NCBI GenBank assembly: GCA_023091735.1
Contig: JALKBU010001157.1
Location: forward strand, 1-15,638
Direction: 5' to 3'
DNA from: Trichomonas tenax
Taxonomy: Eukaryota; Parabasalia; Trichomonadida; Trichomonadidae
DNA: 15,638 nucleotides
Shown here piece after piece: positions 1 to 7,729 of this stretch (the first letter of the stretch is position 1; each line of letters begins with the position of its first letter). The translations under genes were made by a program, and so were the position numbers. The notes below the pieces were generated by a model. The model was not told the origin of the DNA and made no database searches. It was given only the letters and a program-made list of their open reading frames with translations.

Positions 1-9
1 CTTTTTTAC

Positions 10-145
10 TTATTAAAAATTAAATAATAAAAAAATTAACTTAGTTTTTCCCACTATATATATTAGTTATTGTCCCCACTATATATAGTTACAAAAAGTG
101 GCATATAACCCCCTGAGTCTACTACTACCCTTGAAAAATTTAGTT
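10..145 (-). repeat. Mobile-element leader/terminal repeat, copy A
   Basis: Read on the minus strand this runs from a TAGTAGTAGACTC stretch through AGGGGGTTATATGCCACTTTTTG, the palindrome CTATATATAG (79-88), a second shorter ATATATAGTGGG copy (about 51-61), and an AACTAAGTTAATTTTT tract into an AT-rich leader that leaves the window on the left. The stretch at about 10-60 is nearly identical to 754-800, and 75-115 matches 798-836. It therefore repeats copy B in the same direction about 720 bases away. The end of the gene at 79-732 is read from this repeat. I infer a terminal or sub-terminal repeat of a Maverick-like element; a promoter-bearing leader repeat is the alternative. Confidence 0.7.
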
Positions 146-732
146 GATTTACCATATTCTTTAAAATGTTTTCTAATGCCTAATGAATGCCAATTGTTAT
201 TAGAAATTAAATAAATTTTATTTTTATCTTTACATCTTTCATCATTTCCAATATATTTATATTTTAATTGGGCTGTTGTGTTTTCATAGTCTTCAGCATT
301 CAATACTTCACAGTCTTCTTTAAGAAATTGATGTTTTATGTAATCAGGATTTAAAACTTTTCTATTCACCTTTCCGCTTTTACCATTTACTATTTTATAA
401 CAGTAAATACTAATTCCATCTTCTTTTGGTTCATCTATTACTTTAATTTCATTGTCAGAAAGTTTTAGTCGTTTATGTTCAAAATTTCTTTTTTGGAATC
501 TTTTCCATGTTGTTACATACATCTTACCATCATATTTATATGTCATTTCTGAATTACAATTTTCATATTTCGATATTAATTCACAACCTTCATTTTTAAA
601 TTGTTCTTTAATCCATTCAGGATTTAGACCACGACCTAATCGTTGAGGTATTGACACATCTTTAGATTCTTCAAAGTCCTTAATTGACTTTTTAATGTAT
701 TTATTCATTCGCTCAGGTGGGATTGTTACCAT
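79..732 (-). CDS. Two-module repeat protein of a Maverick-like element (hypothetical)
   Basis: A complete 217-codon frame from ATG at 730-732 to TAG at 79-81. The protein is basic and hydrophilic. It holds two copies of one module: NPEWIKEQF..EGCELIS.YENC...M.YKYDGK.Y...W.RF at about residues 37-92, and NPDYIKHQF.KEDCEVLN.EDYENT..QLKYKY...W at about residues 128-190. The aromatic and hydrophobic spacing is shared between modules. The pattern (YI..QF...G.E.L...Y.N....L.Y.Y.GK.Y...W) recalls DNA-binding-like modules I associate with trichomonad Maverick proteins; this is from memory and not verified. The last ~16 residues (from KGSSRL onward) are encoded by the terminal-repeat sequence of copy A, so the true C-terminus was probably longer and has been replaced by readthrough into the next repeat unit. 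No signal peptide or membrane helix. The start follows a CTATATATAG copy at 733-742 and a T-rich leader. Function unknown. Confidence 0.6.
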   Translation of the reverse strand: MVTIPPERMNKYIKKSIKDFEESKDVSIPQRLGRGLNPEWIKEQFKNEGCELISKYENCNSEMTYKYDGKMYVTTWKRFQKRNFEHKRLKLSDNEIKVIDEPKEDGISIYCYKIVNGKSGKVNRKVLNPDYIKHQFLKEDCEVLNAEDYENTTAQLKYKYIGNDERCKDKNKIYLISNNNWHSLGIRKHFKEYGKSTKFFKGSSRLRGLYATFCNYI

Positions 733-740
733 CTATATAT

Positions 741-865
741 AGTTGTTTTTATACTAATTAAAAATTAAATAATAAAAAATTAACTTAGTTTTTTCCCCCA
801 CTATATATAGTTACAAAAAGTGCCACAAAACCCCCTCTCCTTACTAAACTTAAAATTACTTGCTC
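741..865 (-). repeat. Mobile-element leader/terminal repeat, copy B
   Basis: Minus-strand order is AGGGGGTTTTGTGGCACTTT, TTGTAACTATATATAGTGGGG, AAAAAACTAAGTTAATTTTT and an AT-rich tract ending just before the ATG at 732. It is a close direct repeat of copy A, with the CTATATATAG palindrome at 801-810. Its place immediately 5' of an open gene suggests it supplies the leader or promoter of that gene as well as being part of an element end. Confidence 0.7.
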
Positions 866-877
866 AATTATGTGGTC

Positions 878-966
878 TATATATATATGTTGGCATACAT
901 CCTCTATATATATGATTACAAAATCTAGCAAATAACCCCCTCACTCTGCTACTATTTTGAAATATC
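878..966 (-). repeat. Degenerate leader/terminal repeat, copy C
   Basis: A weaker third copy about 100 bases beyond copy B, same orientation: on the plus strand CTATATATATGATTACAAAA, TCTAGCAAATAACCCCCTCA and CTCTGCTACTATTTTGA. It keeps the C-run and the outer CTNCTACTA segment also seen beside copy A (CCCCCTGAGTCTACTACTA). The shared outer segment shows that the repeat extends past the G/C run. Confidence 0.6.
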
Positions 967-1307
967 AAACTTGAACGAATCCACACTCATATATCGACTA
1001 TAGGATATGATTTGATGTACTGTCATAAATATTTATAGGCAATACAAAAATATTAAAACAAACTCATGGGAAGTCGAGGTTATATTTATTTATTGATGGC
1101 ATTGCTATGCTATTATTCGTATTTGAGAAGCCTTAAATTTTATAAAATACCAAAATCTTAAAAGTCGAATTCAAAGGCCAGGAGAAAGAGGATAGTAATA
1201 TATTTTGGTAGTAATATCGGCTGTCAGTATTAAATTAAAATAAATTTAAAAGGATAAATGTTTAAAATAAAAATCGAGCATAATTACGATTTAAAAAATG
1301 AACATCT
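967..1307. other. Intergenic, nothing recognised
   Basis: AT-rich sequence between the left repeat cluster and the 3' end of the COPI-associated gene. A plus-strand frame from 1258 overlaps that gene in antisense and has no family character. I see no RNA gene or further copy of the left repeat. Confidence 0.5.
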
Positions 1308-1748
1308 TTATGATTTGTCAGCAACATTGCTCTTGAAGAGGTCACTTGATGATGTTCCCATTTCAATTCCGTTCTTCTGGAGGATTGGAATTGAGCCACC
1401 TCCGAAGATGATAGCGAAGATAAGGAAGGTGATAGCAAGGACAATATCGATGATCCAACCGCAGAACTGGACTTCGTTGTTCTTGAATTTGTCAACGAAC
1501 GTACGAAGGAAGAGAATCATGAACATCAAAGCCTTGCCCCAGAAAAGGCAAAGGAAGCCGAAGTACTTGAAGAAAGATGGGCGCCATAACTCTGTCAAGA
1601 TAATTAATAATCCAAAAACTATTTGGAAGAAACCATTAACGCCTCTGAAGAAATCGGCGTTAATGAACCAGAAGGCGCCGACGACGATGGCAAAGATGCC
1701 ACCAATTATTGCCAAGATTTGGAAAACAACACCAATGTCAAAGGCCAT
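1308..1748 (-). CDS. COPI-associated family membrane protein (TVP15/COPI_assoc-like)
   Basis: A 146-residue protein with four hydrophobic helices at about residues 8-28, 36-53, 62-82 and 94-116, and a short polar tail from about 128 to 146 (Ser/Lys/Asp). The order and loops fit the COPI-associated protein family (TVP15-like, Golgi/endosomal tetraspan proteins co-purifying with coat proteins): an N-terminal hairpin, ELWRP after helix 2 (residues 53-57), and an FGFLCLFWGKALMFMILF helix 3 matching the family's G+G-containing third helix. The length is normal for the family. Expected site is the Golgi or endosome membrane; the molecular function of the family is poorly defined. ATG at 1746-1748 and TAA at 1308-1310. 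TCACA (1762-1758) and TCACT (1757-1753) just upstream resemble the trichomonad initiator, which would give a leader of only 7-12 bases. Codons are less AT-rich than the flanks. Gene looks intact and single. Confidence 0.8.
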   Translation of the reverse strand: MAFDIGVVFQILAIIGGIFAIVVGAFWFINADFFRGVNGFFQIVFGLLIILTELWRPSFFKYFGFLCLFWGKALMFMILFLRTFVDKFKNNEVQFCGWIIDIVLAITFLIFAIIFGGGSIPILQKNGIEMGTSSSDLFKSNVADKS

Positions 1749-1752
1749 TTGA

Positions 1753-1762
1753 AGTGATGTGA
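1753..1762 (-). promoter_or_regulatory. Initiator-like TCACA/TCACT pair
   Basis: On the minus strand TTCACATCACTTCAAATG places two TCA(C)(A/T) motifs 5-14 bases before the start codon of the COPI-associated gene. The trichomonad initiator consensus TCA(Y)(W), with transcription starting at the A, fits both. Inference from motif and spacing only. Confidence 0.5.
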
Positions 1763-2091
1763 ACTAAATATTTTTTATTAGCCAAATCTAATTTAGTTTG
1801 TATATTTTTTCGATTTTCACACAATCAATCATTATTGCATTCATTAGATATATTTATATCTTCAAAAAGTTAATAACGAAAATATTTATGTTTTTATATA
1901 TTAAAATGATAATGGTTATTAAATCTTTAACTAAAATTGTAAAAGAGAAAAATTTGAATTGTCGACAATTTAAAAGATTAAGAGTAAAGTGAGAAAATAG
2001 GTCCTGTGTGAACGAAAATGTATCAGAAGACTGTCGTTCGGTAAAATTGGCAATCCTATAAAAGTATGAAAGCGATTGTCCTTTTCCTGAC
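1763..2091. other. Intergenic, nothing recognised
   Basis: AT-rich DNA between the divergent COPI-associated gene and the tetraspanin pseudogene. Short open frames on both strands here (1798-1992 plus, 1854-2129 minus) have composition typical of random AT-rich DNA. It should contain any promoter of the former tetraspanin gene, but no clear TCAYW initiator is placed near 2092. Confidence 0.4.
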
Positions 2092-2823
2092 ATGATGAGA
2101 AAATCGAAAGAGGCGCATTGGGAAAACATATTTGCGGCCTTTATCGTTTTATGTGTTCAGTGGACTTGTCATAATTGTTGAATACATCACTTCAAGTAAT
2201 GTGCCGCTGTGGAAACTGCTGCATCATGATATGTTCTGCACTGTTGCTTATATCATCGCACCACTGACGAAATTGAAACTTGCCGATCTCAAATAAAATG
2301 GATTTTTCAACATTCCGCTTTTCTTCGGATTACTCGTTATCATAGCTCTTCTTACAGTTACAACATCTGTTCTCGGTTTCTTAGTTTGCTTAAGAAAGCA
2401 TAAATGGTACAGAATTTTATTGCCTCTTATTTCTTTTGCTTCTCTTGGTATCATTATTGTTTTCATAGCAATGTGCTTCGCTTGGCAAGATCCGTTCCTT
2501 AAAGCCAAGGGAATCTTCGAACTTGCTTATGAAAAGGGTGATGAAGAGGCAAAGGCACTTATTAAAAGATTACAGGAAACCTACAGCTGCTGCGGCTATG
2601 ATGGAACTTTCGAAGAAGAAAAGGAGCAATGCAAAGCTCTTCAAAAACATGCAAAGCGGCATTCATAACATTCCCTAAGTTACCTTTCATTTTAGTTGGT
2701 GTTGTTATGTGCTTTACAGCATTCTTCACGATTTTGATGGCATTGTCATCACTATCTGCTTGCTGCAAACCAGACGATGCCGATATGATATTGAGTGAGG
2801 GCGTTTCTACAAACCTTATTTAA
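2092..2823 (+). pseudogene. Tetraspanin family pseudogene
   Basis: A four-helix tetraspanin readable across two frames. ATG at 2092 opens a short N-terminus (MMRKSKEAHWENIFAAFIVL); near 2140-2155 the sense frame shifts, and FSGLVIIVEYITSS completes helix 1. The second frame runs to about 2650 but is cut by TAA at 2294-2296, between the small extracellular loop and helix 2 (FGLLVIIALLTVTTSVLGFL). Helix 3 (LISFASLGIIIVFIAMCF) follows. The large loop carries the diagnostic CCG motif (SCCGYDG, codons at 2588-2596). Between about 2632 and 2655 a second shift (net -1) is needed to reach TCKAAF and helix 4 (PFILVGVVMCFTAFFTILMA), ending in CC and a short acidic tail with TAA at 2821. With one nonsense codon and two frame changes it is very likely dead. 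Intact relatives are plasma-membrane organisers. A sequencing error could explain one change, hardly three. Confidence 0.8.
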
Positions 2824-3039
2824 ATTAAAGCTTCAGTTGTTAAATATTAAATATTTAATATGAATCAAATAAACAAACAAAAATCATTATTTTCAAATTA
2901 TACTTATTAGGAAAAATAACACAAGATTTGGCATGAAAAGAATCCAATATAGTTATAATAGCAAATTTATATCCATTTAAGCTTTGGTATAAAGGGCTAT
3001 AGAAACAGTATGGATATGTAGCATAAATTTCAACCTTAA
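2824..3039. other. Intergenic, nothing recognised
   Basis: AT-rich spacer between the tetraspanin pseudogene and the next fragment; no repeat or open frame with coding character seen. Confidence 0.4.
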
Positions 3040-3423
3040 GAATACATTTTGAGCTCAGATGAAATTCTTGATTGTCGAAATCATCCTACATAATATTCTA
3101 TCATCAAATTGGCACGTGACAAATTCACAAAATCGTCAGGTCCCTATGAATTCATACATGAAGCTAAAGAGTTTGGATTTCATCATTTTCAGCAAACATA
3201 TTTTCCTCATGAATGTACGGAAGTTCCTTCGCATTCTGCTCCAGGATATCGCTCAATCTCTCCTCTTTCTCGATTTGTTAATAATCAAAAATCTTTTTAT
3301 GGTTTATGTAGAAGAACCAATTTATTACCAGAAGAAACTGAAAATTCTGTTATATATGCGTATATTGATGGAGTACCTCAACTTCCCCAATGGCACTATC
3401 CAATAGGAAAGTTTGCATATGGA
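3040..3423 (+). pseudogene. Coding fragment, family not recognised
   Basis: One plus frame reads as protein from 3040 to about 3423 with a single TAA at 3091-3093 and no ATG; the part after the stop begins YSIIKLARDKFTKSSGPYEF. It has good coding composition, is rich in His, Pro and aromatic residues with several Cys (PHECTEV, YGLCRRTNLL, YAYIDGVPQLPQWHYPIGKF) and has no hydrophobic helix. Past about 3424 the frame runs into sequence antisense to the fragment at 3474-3722, so its 3' end is lost. I do not recognise the family. The lack of a start, the internal stop and the hybrid end say it is a decayed fragment. Confidence 0.45.
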
Positions 3424-3431
3424 TGCGCCAA

Positions 3432-3495
3432 ATACGCAAAATCCCAATGCGTATACATCCCCTTGTACACACTTTACATACGCATTTGCGTGTAT
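3432..3495. repeat. Twin hairpins at the junction of two gene fragments
   Basis: ATACGCA (3432-3438) pairs perfectly with TGCGTAT (3448-3454), and ACGCA (3480-3484) pairs with TGCGT (3487-3491). The two hairpins are also inverted copies of each other with small indels. They lie exactly where the plus fragment and the minus fragment converge. Confidence 0.5.
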
Positions 3496-3722
3496 TCAAT
3501 TTTTGAGATTTCTCCATTAGCACCTAATGAAACGCCGTCATAGCCACCACTAGCGCCAACTAATTCAATCACATACTTTCCTGGATCAAATGCCACTTCA
3601 TATGGAGAGCATTCTCCATTAATGCATGGATATTTTAATAAATACTCATTATTATTAACGATAACAGTATCTCTTCCCTTCCATTTATCTGGATTGTATA
3701 ATCCTATATCAAGATGTGGCAC
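3474..3722 (-). pseudogene. Fragment resembling the N-terminal part of trichomonad glycine-rich surface proteins
   Basis: An 82-codon minus frame starting at GTG after an in-frame TGA, with no ATG. It contains KYPCINGECSPYEVAFDPGK (residues 30-49) followed by YVIELVGASGG (50-60) and GANG. The pattern YPC...C.PYE...PG.Y.IE..GASGG is the start of a glycine-rich domain (as in Gly_rich/ALK-like glycine-rich proteins) that I know as an expanded family of trichomonads. The glycine-rich body that should follow is missing: the frame ends at TAA (3474-3476) soon after GANGEI, beside the twin hairpins. Family call is by motif only. Confidence 0.5.
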
Positions 3723-4007
3723 AAATTTCGATCAAAACACAGTAAAAATCCATTTTTGGATTATGACAAATGACATTTTACAAATAATTTTTGAAATGAC
3801 ATTTGACAAAATTCTTTTATTAATGCTATAAATGAATACGTCAATGACATAAATATCATCTCTTACAGCTAACCAATATCTGACATGTCAATTGATAATT
3901 TTTTTTAATTGGCTGTAATGAGATTTAATCAAAAATATAACCTCTAAATAATATATTTACTAACAATCAAATTGTATGGAACATACAATGCGAATTCATA
4001 ATAAAAG
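3723..4007. other. Intergenic, 3' flank of the transporter gene
   Basis: AT-rich, with short repeated words (AATGACATTT near 3768 and 3796) and no convincing gene. Confidence 0.4.
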
Positions 4008-5006
4008 TTACATCCAAATCTTCAAGGCATCTAAAACTGCGAACCAAACTAATACAACAGGAATGAAGAGAGCCATTGTCCAGAAAATCATTGTTGAAGC
4101 AATGCCTGAACCAAATCCATTCCCTTGAGCCATCATGTAACATGATGATGCTGTTGGAAGAGTTGCGAGAACCGTGCAGCACCTGCAAAGTGTATTGCTA
4201 AGTTTGAAAGCCCATGCAATAAGTCCTACAATGATTGGGAATACAATGAACTTGATGATGAGGCAATAGATGAATTCCCACCATTCGCAGGCGATAATAG
4301 AGTGACTGGCAAGGAATCCACCAACGCAAAACAAGGCGATACCAAGGACACCATCAGCAACGATATCAATGATTCTTTGTATATAAGTTGGCACTCCTTT
4401 TCCAATTACAGCAACAAGAAAGCCGCAGAGATCACCAAGAATGATCGGAGATGTTGCAAGATTATTTAAAATGGTCAAGAAAATCTTGAATGAAAATTTT
4501 TCTTTTTCTTCGCCTTTTTTTTCATGTTCTTTGTTTCTTCTAAACAAGTTATAGATTCCTGACTCTATAAGATATATAGGGGCGGTAACAATATCGTTAC
4601 TTAACGTAATCATGGAAACAATAATAACATTTTTTGGATCCCAAATAGAATTATAAATAGGAATACCGACAATGACATAATTAACGAACAGAGCCGGCCA
4701 AAATGTAGAAATATACGATTCAGGTCTATTTTTCAAAGGAAATAAGAATATCAAAGTTAAAAGCACTTGTGTGCAAAGAGATGCTACAACGACAACAAGG
4801 AATGGTTGAAAATCTAATTCCGCGAGAGTTTTATTTGCCAAAAATCTAAACACTAAAGGGAAAAACATTGCTTGATAACAAAACTTGTTGAGAACAGGAA
4901 TCTTCTTTCCATCAATAAGCTTTGCTTTCACGAATATGAAGCCAAAGATCATCTCTGTAAGCAGTGACATTCCGACAGAGATAACTTTTCCATAGTCCAA
5001 TCCCAT
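4008..5006 (-). CDS. Auxin efflux carrier (AEC/PIN-like) membrane transporter
   Basis: An intact 332-residue protein with about ten hydrophobic segments in two groups of five: roughly 8-28, 42-58, 68-90, 103-122 and 127-147, a charged cytoplasmic loop at 155-172 (RRNKEHEKKGEEKEK), then 178-200, 207-236, 244-268, 275-292 and 302-325. This is the inverted-repeat fold of the AEC family (bile/arsenite/riboflavin transporter clan). NYVIVGIPIYNS (109-120) corresponds to the conserved N..G.P unwound helix of the first half, LATSPIILGDLCGF (183-196) begins the second half, and LPTASSCYMMAQGNG (283-297) is the conserved site near the C-terminus. Fungal and protist members transport small organic anions; substrate here is unknown, and there is no evidence for auxin. 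Length is usual for compact members. ATG at 5004-5006, TAA at 4008-4010. No TCAYW initiator close to the ATG; a 18-base palindrome lies 52 bases upstream. Confidence 0.88.
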   Translation of the reverse strand: MGLDYGKVISVGMSLLTEMIFGFIFVKAKLIDGKKIPVLNKFCYQAMFFPLVFRFLANKTLAELDFQPFLVVVVASLCTQVLLTLIFLFPLKNRPESYISTFWPALFVNYVIVGIPIYNSIWDPKNVIIVSMITLSNDIVTAPIYLIESGIYNLFRRNKEHEKKGEEKEKFSFKIFLTILNNLATSPIILGDLCGFLVAVIGKGVPTYIQRIIDIVADGVLGIALFCVGGFLASHSIIACEWWEFIYCLIIKFIVFPIIVGLIAWAFKLSNTLCRCCTVLATLPTASSCYMMAQGNGFGSGIASTMIFWTMALFIPVVLVWFAVLDALKIWM

Positions 5007-5057
5007 TATAAATTATTTTTTCTAAAATGGTCCTAAAATTAATTTCAATATTTTACA

Positions 5058-5075
5058 AAAGTATTTCAATACTTT
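5058..5075. repeat. Perfect palindrome upstream of the transporter
   Basis: AAAGTATT-TC-AATACTTT, 8-base arms and a 2-base centre, 52 bases 5' of the transporter start codon. It could be a dimeric binding site; in AT-rich DNA it could also be chance. Confidence 0.35.
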
Positions 5076-5219
5076 ACAAAATATGGGTTTAATCAGTCGG
5101 AATTTTTATAGGATAACATTATAGAAACTAAACAATAGCTATAGAACTAACAATCGAGGTTAAATTTGCGTTAATAATTTTGAGAGTAATTTGGTCATCA
5201 AAAAATTGCTACGTAATAT

Positions 5220-5265
5220 GGGGGTAATTTTTGTTTTTATAAACGAAAAACGCGAAATTAGCCCC
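5220..5265. repeat. Imperfect inverted repeat
   Basis: GGGGGTAATTT (5220-5230) pairs with AAATTAGCCCC (5255-5265) with one mismatch around a 24-base loop. The G/C runs stand out in this AT-rich stretch. No duplicated target site was found by eye, so I do not call it a transposon. Confidence 0.4.
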
Positions 5266-6149
5266 AAATTTCAAGTTTTGATTAAATCATCTTTTGATTT
5301 TGCGATAATAAGAAGGATAAATGCATAGCATTGATATGTTCCGTTTTTTTCGAAAAGTTTTTTGGGTCCGGAACCTCACTTTATCATGTTTTGACCAAAT
5401 TAATTTAAAGATTCGTCGCTTTATTGTGTTTCGAGGCTCGCTACAAGTAGAAAACGTTACAAAATAAAGTTCCAATATGATCTACAAATGATTGGCTTTC
5501 ATTTGCATAAATATAGCACGAAAGATTGAATTAACGAATTAACTTAAAATAACAATAGTCTAGAACTTTATTCTCCTATTTCAATCTATTTTGCAATCAC
5601 TAATCTTTAAATTCACATATTTATTGAACAAATATATCGAAATTTACTTATTATTATAGAATTATAGATGAACACAATGATAAAAATGATGCATCAGAGC
5701 TTTTCAGTCCAGTTATAATTGTTCGGAAGTCTAACAAAGAATGTTTTTTTTTTTCAAAGAAATTTATTATTGTTTTAATTGAGAATTAACTATACCAAGC
5801 GTGATTAAAATCATAAAGTTTAAGATTTCTCATTATGTTCTGGTTTGTTTCTTAATAATATATAAAATTCATAAGATATCGTTACTGAATGTTATCATTT
5901 CAAAATCATGAAAACTTGCATGCTAGTAATCCCATTTCAATCTATGAAATACTTTTCATTCTATTAACATCCAATTATATTTGTTGCATTGAATCAAACA
6001 TTTATTCGACAAAAATGAAGAATTTAGAATGATTATATGCATATTCATGATTATTTCCATCTTTAAATTAGGTTAGAATTAACATTTAAACAAAATATTA
6101 TTATGTAAACTTCATTTAATAAAATATATCCTAATGTTGCAGCGCAACT
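5266..6149. other. Intergenic, nothing recognised
   Basis: Strongly AT-rich. A 62-codon minus frame (5287-5475) has no family character. No tRNA-like cloverleaf, repeat array or further copy of the mobile-element leader was seen. Confidence 0.4.
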
Positions 6150-6254
6150 ATGGATGCTGTTATCAGATATATGGAAAGGCGCAATTATATTTATTAGAAA
6201 CAGCAAAATAACACCTCCAGAGAGTTGGAATATGTAGTAAATGTTATGATTAAT
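6150..6254 (+). pseudogene. Short coding-like remnant with one stop
   Basis: ATG at 6150 begins MDAVIRYMERRNYIY, then TAG (6195-6197), then KQQNNTSRELEYVVNVMINI in the same frame to TAA. The charged, regular composition after the stop is unlike the surrounding AT-rich DNA. Family not recognised. It may be an upstream piece of the remnant at 6562-6846, on the same strand. Confidence 0.3.
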
Positions 6255-6504
6255 ATATTATAATTATCATTGCAAAGTAAAAACAACGAAAATGGTTCGG
6301 AATATATAAATTAGTTGGTTCCATATTTTTAATTAATTTCAAAGCTGGGTATTTAATTTCCTCATAATTGTAAGAGTTTATTAATTCGCAATTTTCATAT
6401 GAGCCCTGTATATCAAAATCATGTAAACATTCAAATAGTTTCAAGAAAATGCGGGGTTCTGATAGAAAACACAGCTTTCTAAAGTAACGGAAGGAAAATA
6501 ATAT
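6250..6504 (-). pseudogene. Coding-like open frame without ATG
   Basis: 85 open codons on the minus strand between TGA (6505-6507) and TAA (6250-6252) with no early ATG. The middle reads LKLFECLHDFDIQGSYENCE and then YNYEEIKYPALKLIKNMEP, balanced like a globular protein; the last residues (FAMIIIIY) look like readthrough into AT-rich DNA. Not recognised; probably an inner fragment of a larger protein. Confidence 0.3.
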
Positions 6505-6561
6505 TCACTTGTTACAATGTATTTTGTTGAAACACAAAATAAATGGATGTTATTATTATAT

Positions 6562-6846
6562 TTTCGAGATGCCTTTGAACAATTAAAAAATTGTTATATG
6601 ACATTCTGTTTGCATCACTGGTTAAAAATCCAAATGAAGCAGCACATCATAGCTAGCTGTTGATGAGCAAATATTATTAGAAGCAATGGAATCTAAAAAC
6701 ATGGCAAGATTCGCTGATGCATGTAGACTATGAGTGATCGATCAGAGGATCTTCTGAAATCAATGTATGTGACAGGAAGTCTATACTTAAATTACTCATT
6801 ATCAGTAATTACTTCACGTGCGACACTTGCTGATATTGTGCCATGA
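6562..6846 (+). pseudogene. Frame-broken coding remnant, family not recognised
   Basis: Successive pieces in shifting frames read like one protein: FRDAFEQLKN (6562-6591), DILFASLVKNPNEAAHHS ending in TAG (6600-6656), AVDEQILLEAMESKNMARFA ending in TGA (6656-6733), and MSDRSEDLLKSMYVTGSLYL through TLADIVP to TGA (6730-6846). The pieces abut or overlap by a few bases, as expected of a gene with a few small indels. Mostly helical, hydrophilic composition. I cannot name the family; a translated search would. Confidence 0.45.
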
Positions 6847-7729
6847 CTCACTCCTTTGTAATCATATCATATTTAAAAGCAGGAAAAACATTATTGTCAT
6901 ATTTCTTATCAAAATTCAATAATTTCCACAAAAAAAAATAATTTTTAGTTTAATCATATTAATTGCTGATGGGATTGATTAGGGATGCAAATCTGGAAGA
7001 TAAAGTAGATTCTGGAAGATAAAAAATGGACTTCTGGAAAAAAGTCTTGAAATAAGAAATTTAATTTTATAACATAAGCAAAAACATGAATTCTGTATTT
7101 AGATCATAAGGTAATATAAATGCAGCTAAATTGAACGATGTAATGCTTGTTTTATATTTAATCAAATTTATCAATTTATAACAAAAACTCTCCAGAACAG
7201 CAAATACCTGGAGAATTTGATAATTATAAACTACAGATCGCTTTGCTTATCAAATTCCATGACAAACTGATGTGTATAAGCTATCTCCTCTTGAAATCTC
7301 GAATCAAAAATTAAATGTGGTAGAGTAATGCAATGATTGTTAAATGTCAGACTTATAATATTTGTGAAGTTTATGGCTCTTAAAAACAATACAAAGCTAA
7401 AATATGAAGCGAGCAATTGATTGATATTTCATATATTGAAATACAGTGCTATATCTGAAATTCATATTAAATCACATGAATAATGATTAACAACTATATA
7501 AAAATCGTTATTTGATATCATAAAATTATATCAAAAATCAAGCAATTTTAATATTGCCAATATGCTAACATACATGTAGATAGTATATGCATTGAAAATA
7601 ATTAATGTGCTGTCGTTAATATTAAAAAATATAAAATATTAATAGAAAAAAAGTAAAAGCAAGTTATTAAAATGAAGGTATTTAGAACTGTACTATCGTC
7701 AAACTTTTATTTCTGTTGTATTAATAAAT
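6847..7729. other. Intergenic with a minor degenerate tandem repeat
   Basis: AT-rich 3' flank of the uridine phosphorylase gene. TCTGGAAGATAAA occurs at 6992-7004 and 7011-7023, with a partial third TCTGGAAAA at 7033, giving a period of about 19-22 bases. A 61-codon minus frame (7231-7416) is weak and unrecognised. Confidence 0.4.

Noticed and set aside
1258..1752. 164-codon plus frame
   Set aside because: Antisense to the COPI-associated gene; its Lys/Pro-rich composition mirrors the real gene and it has no family character.
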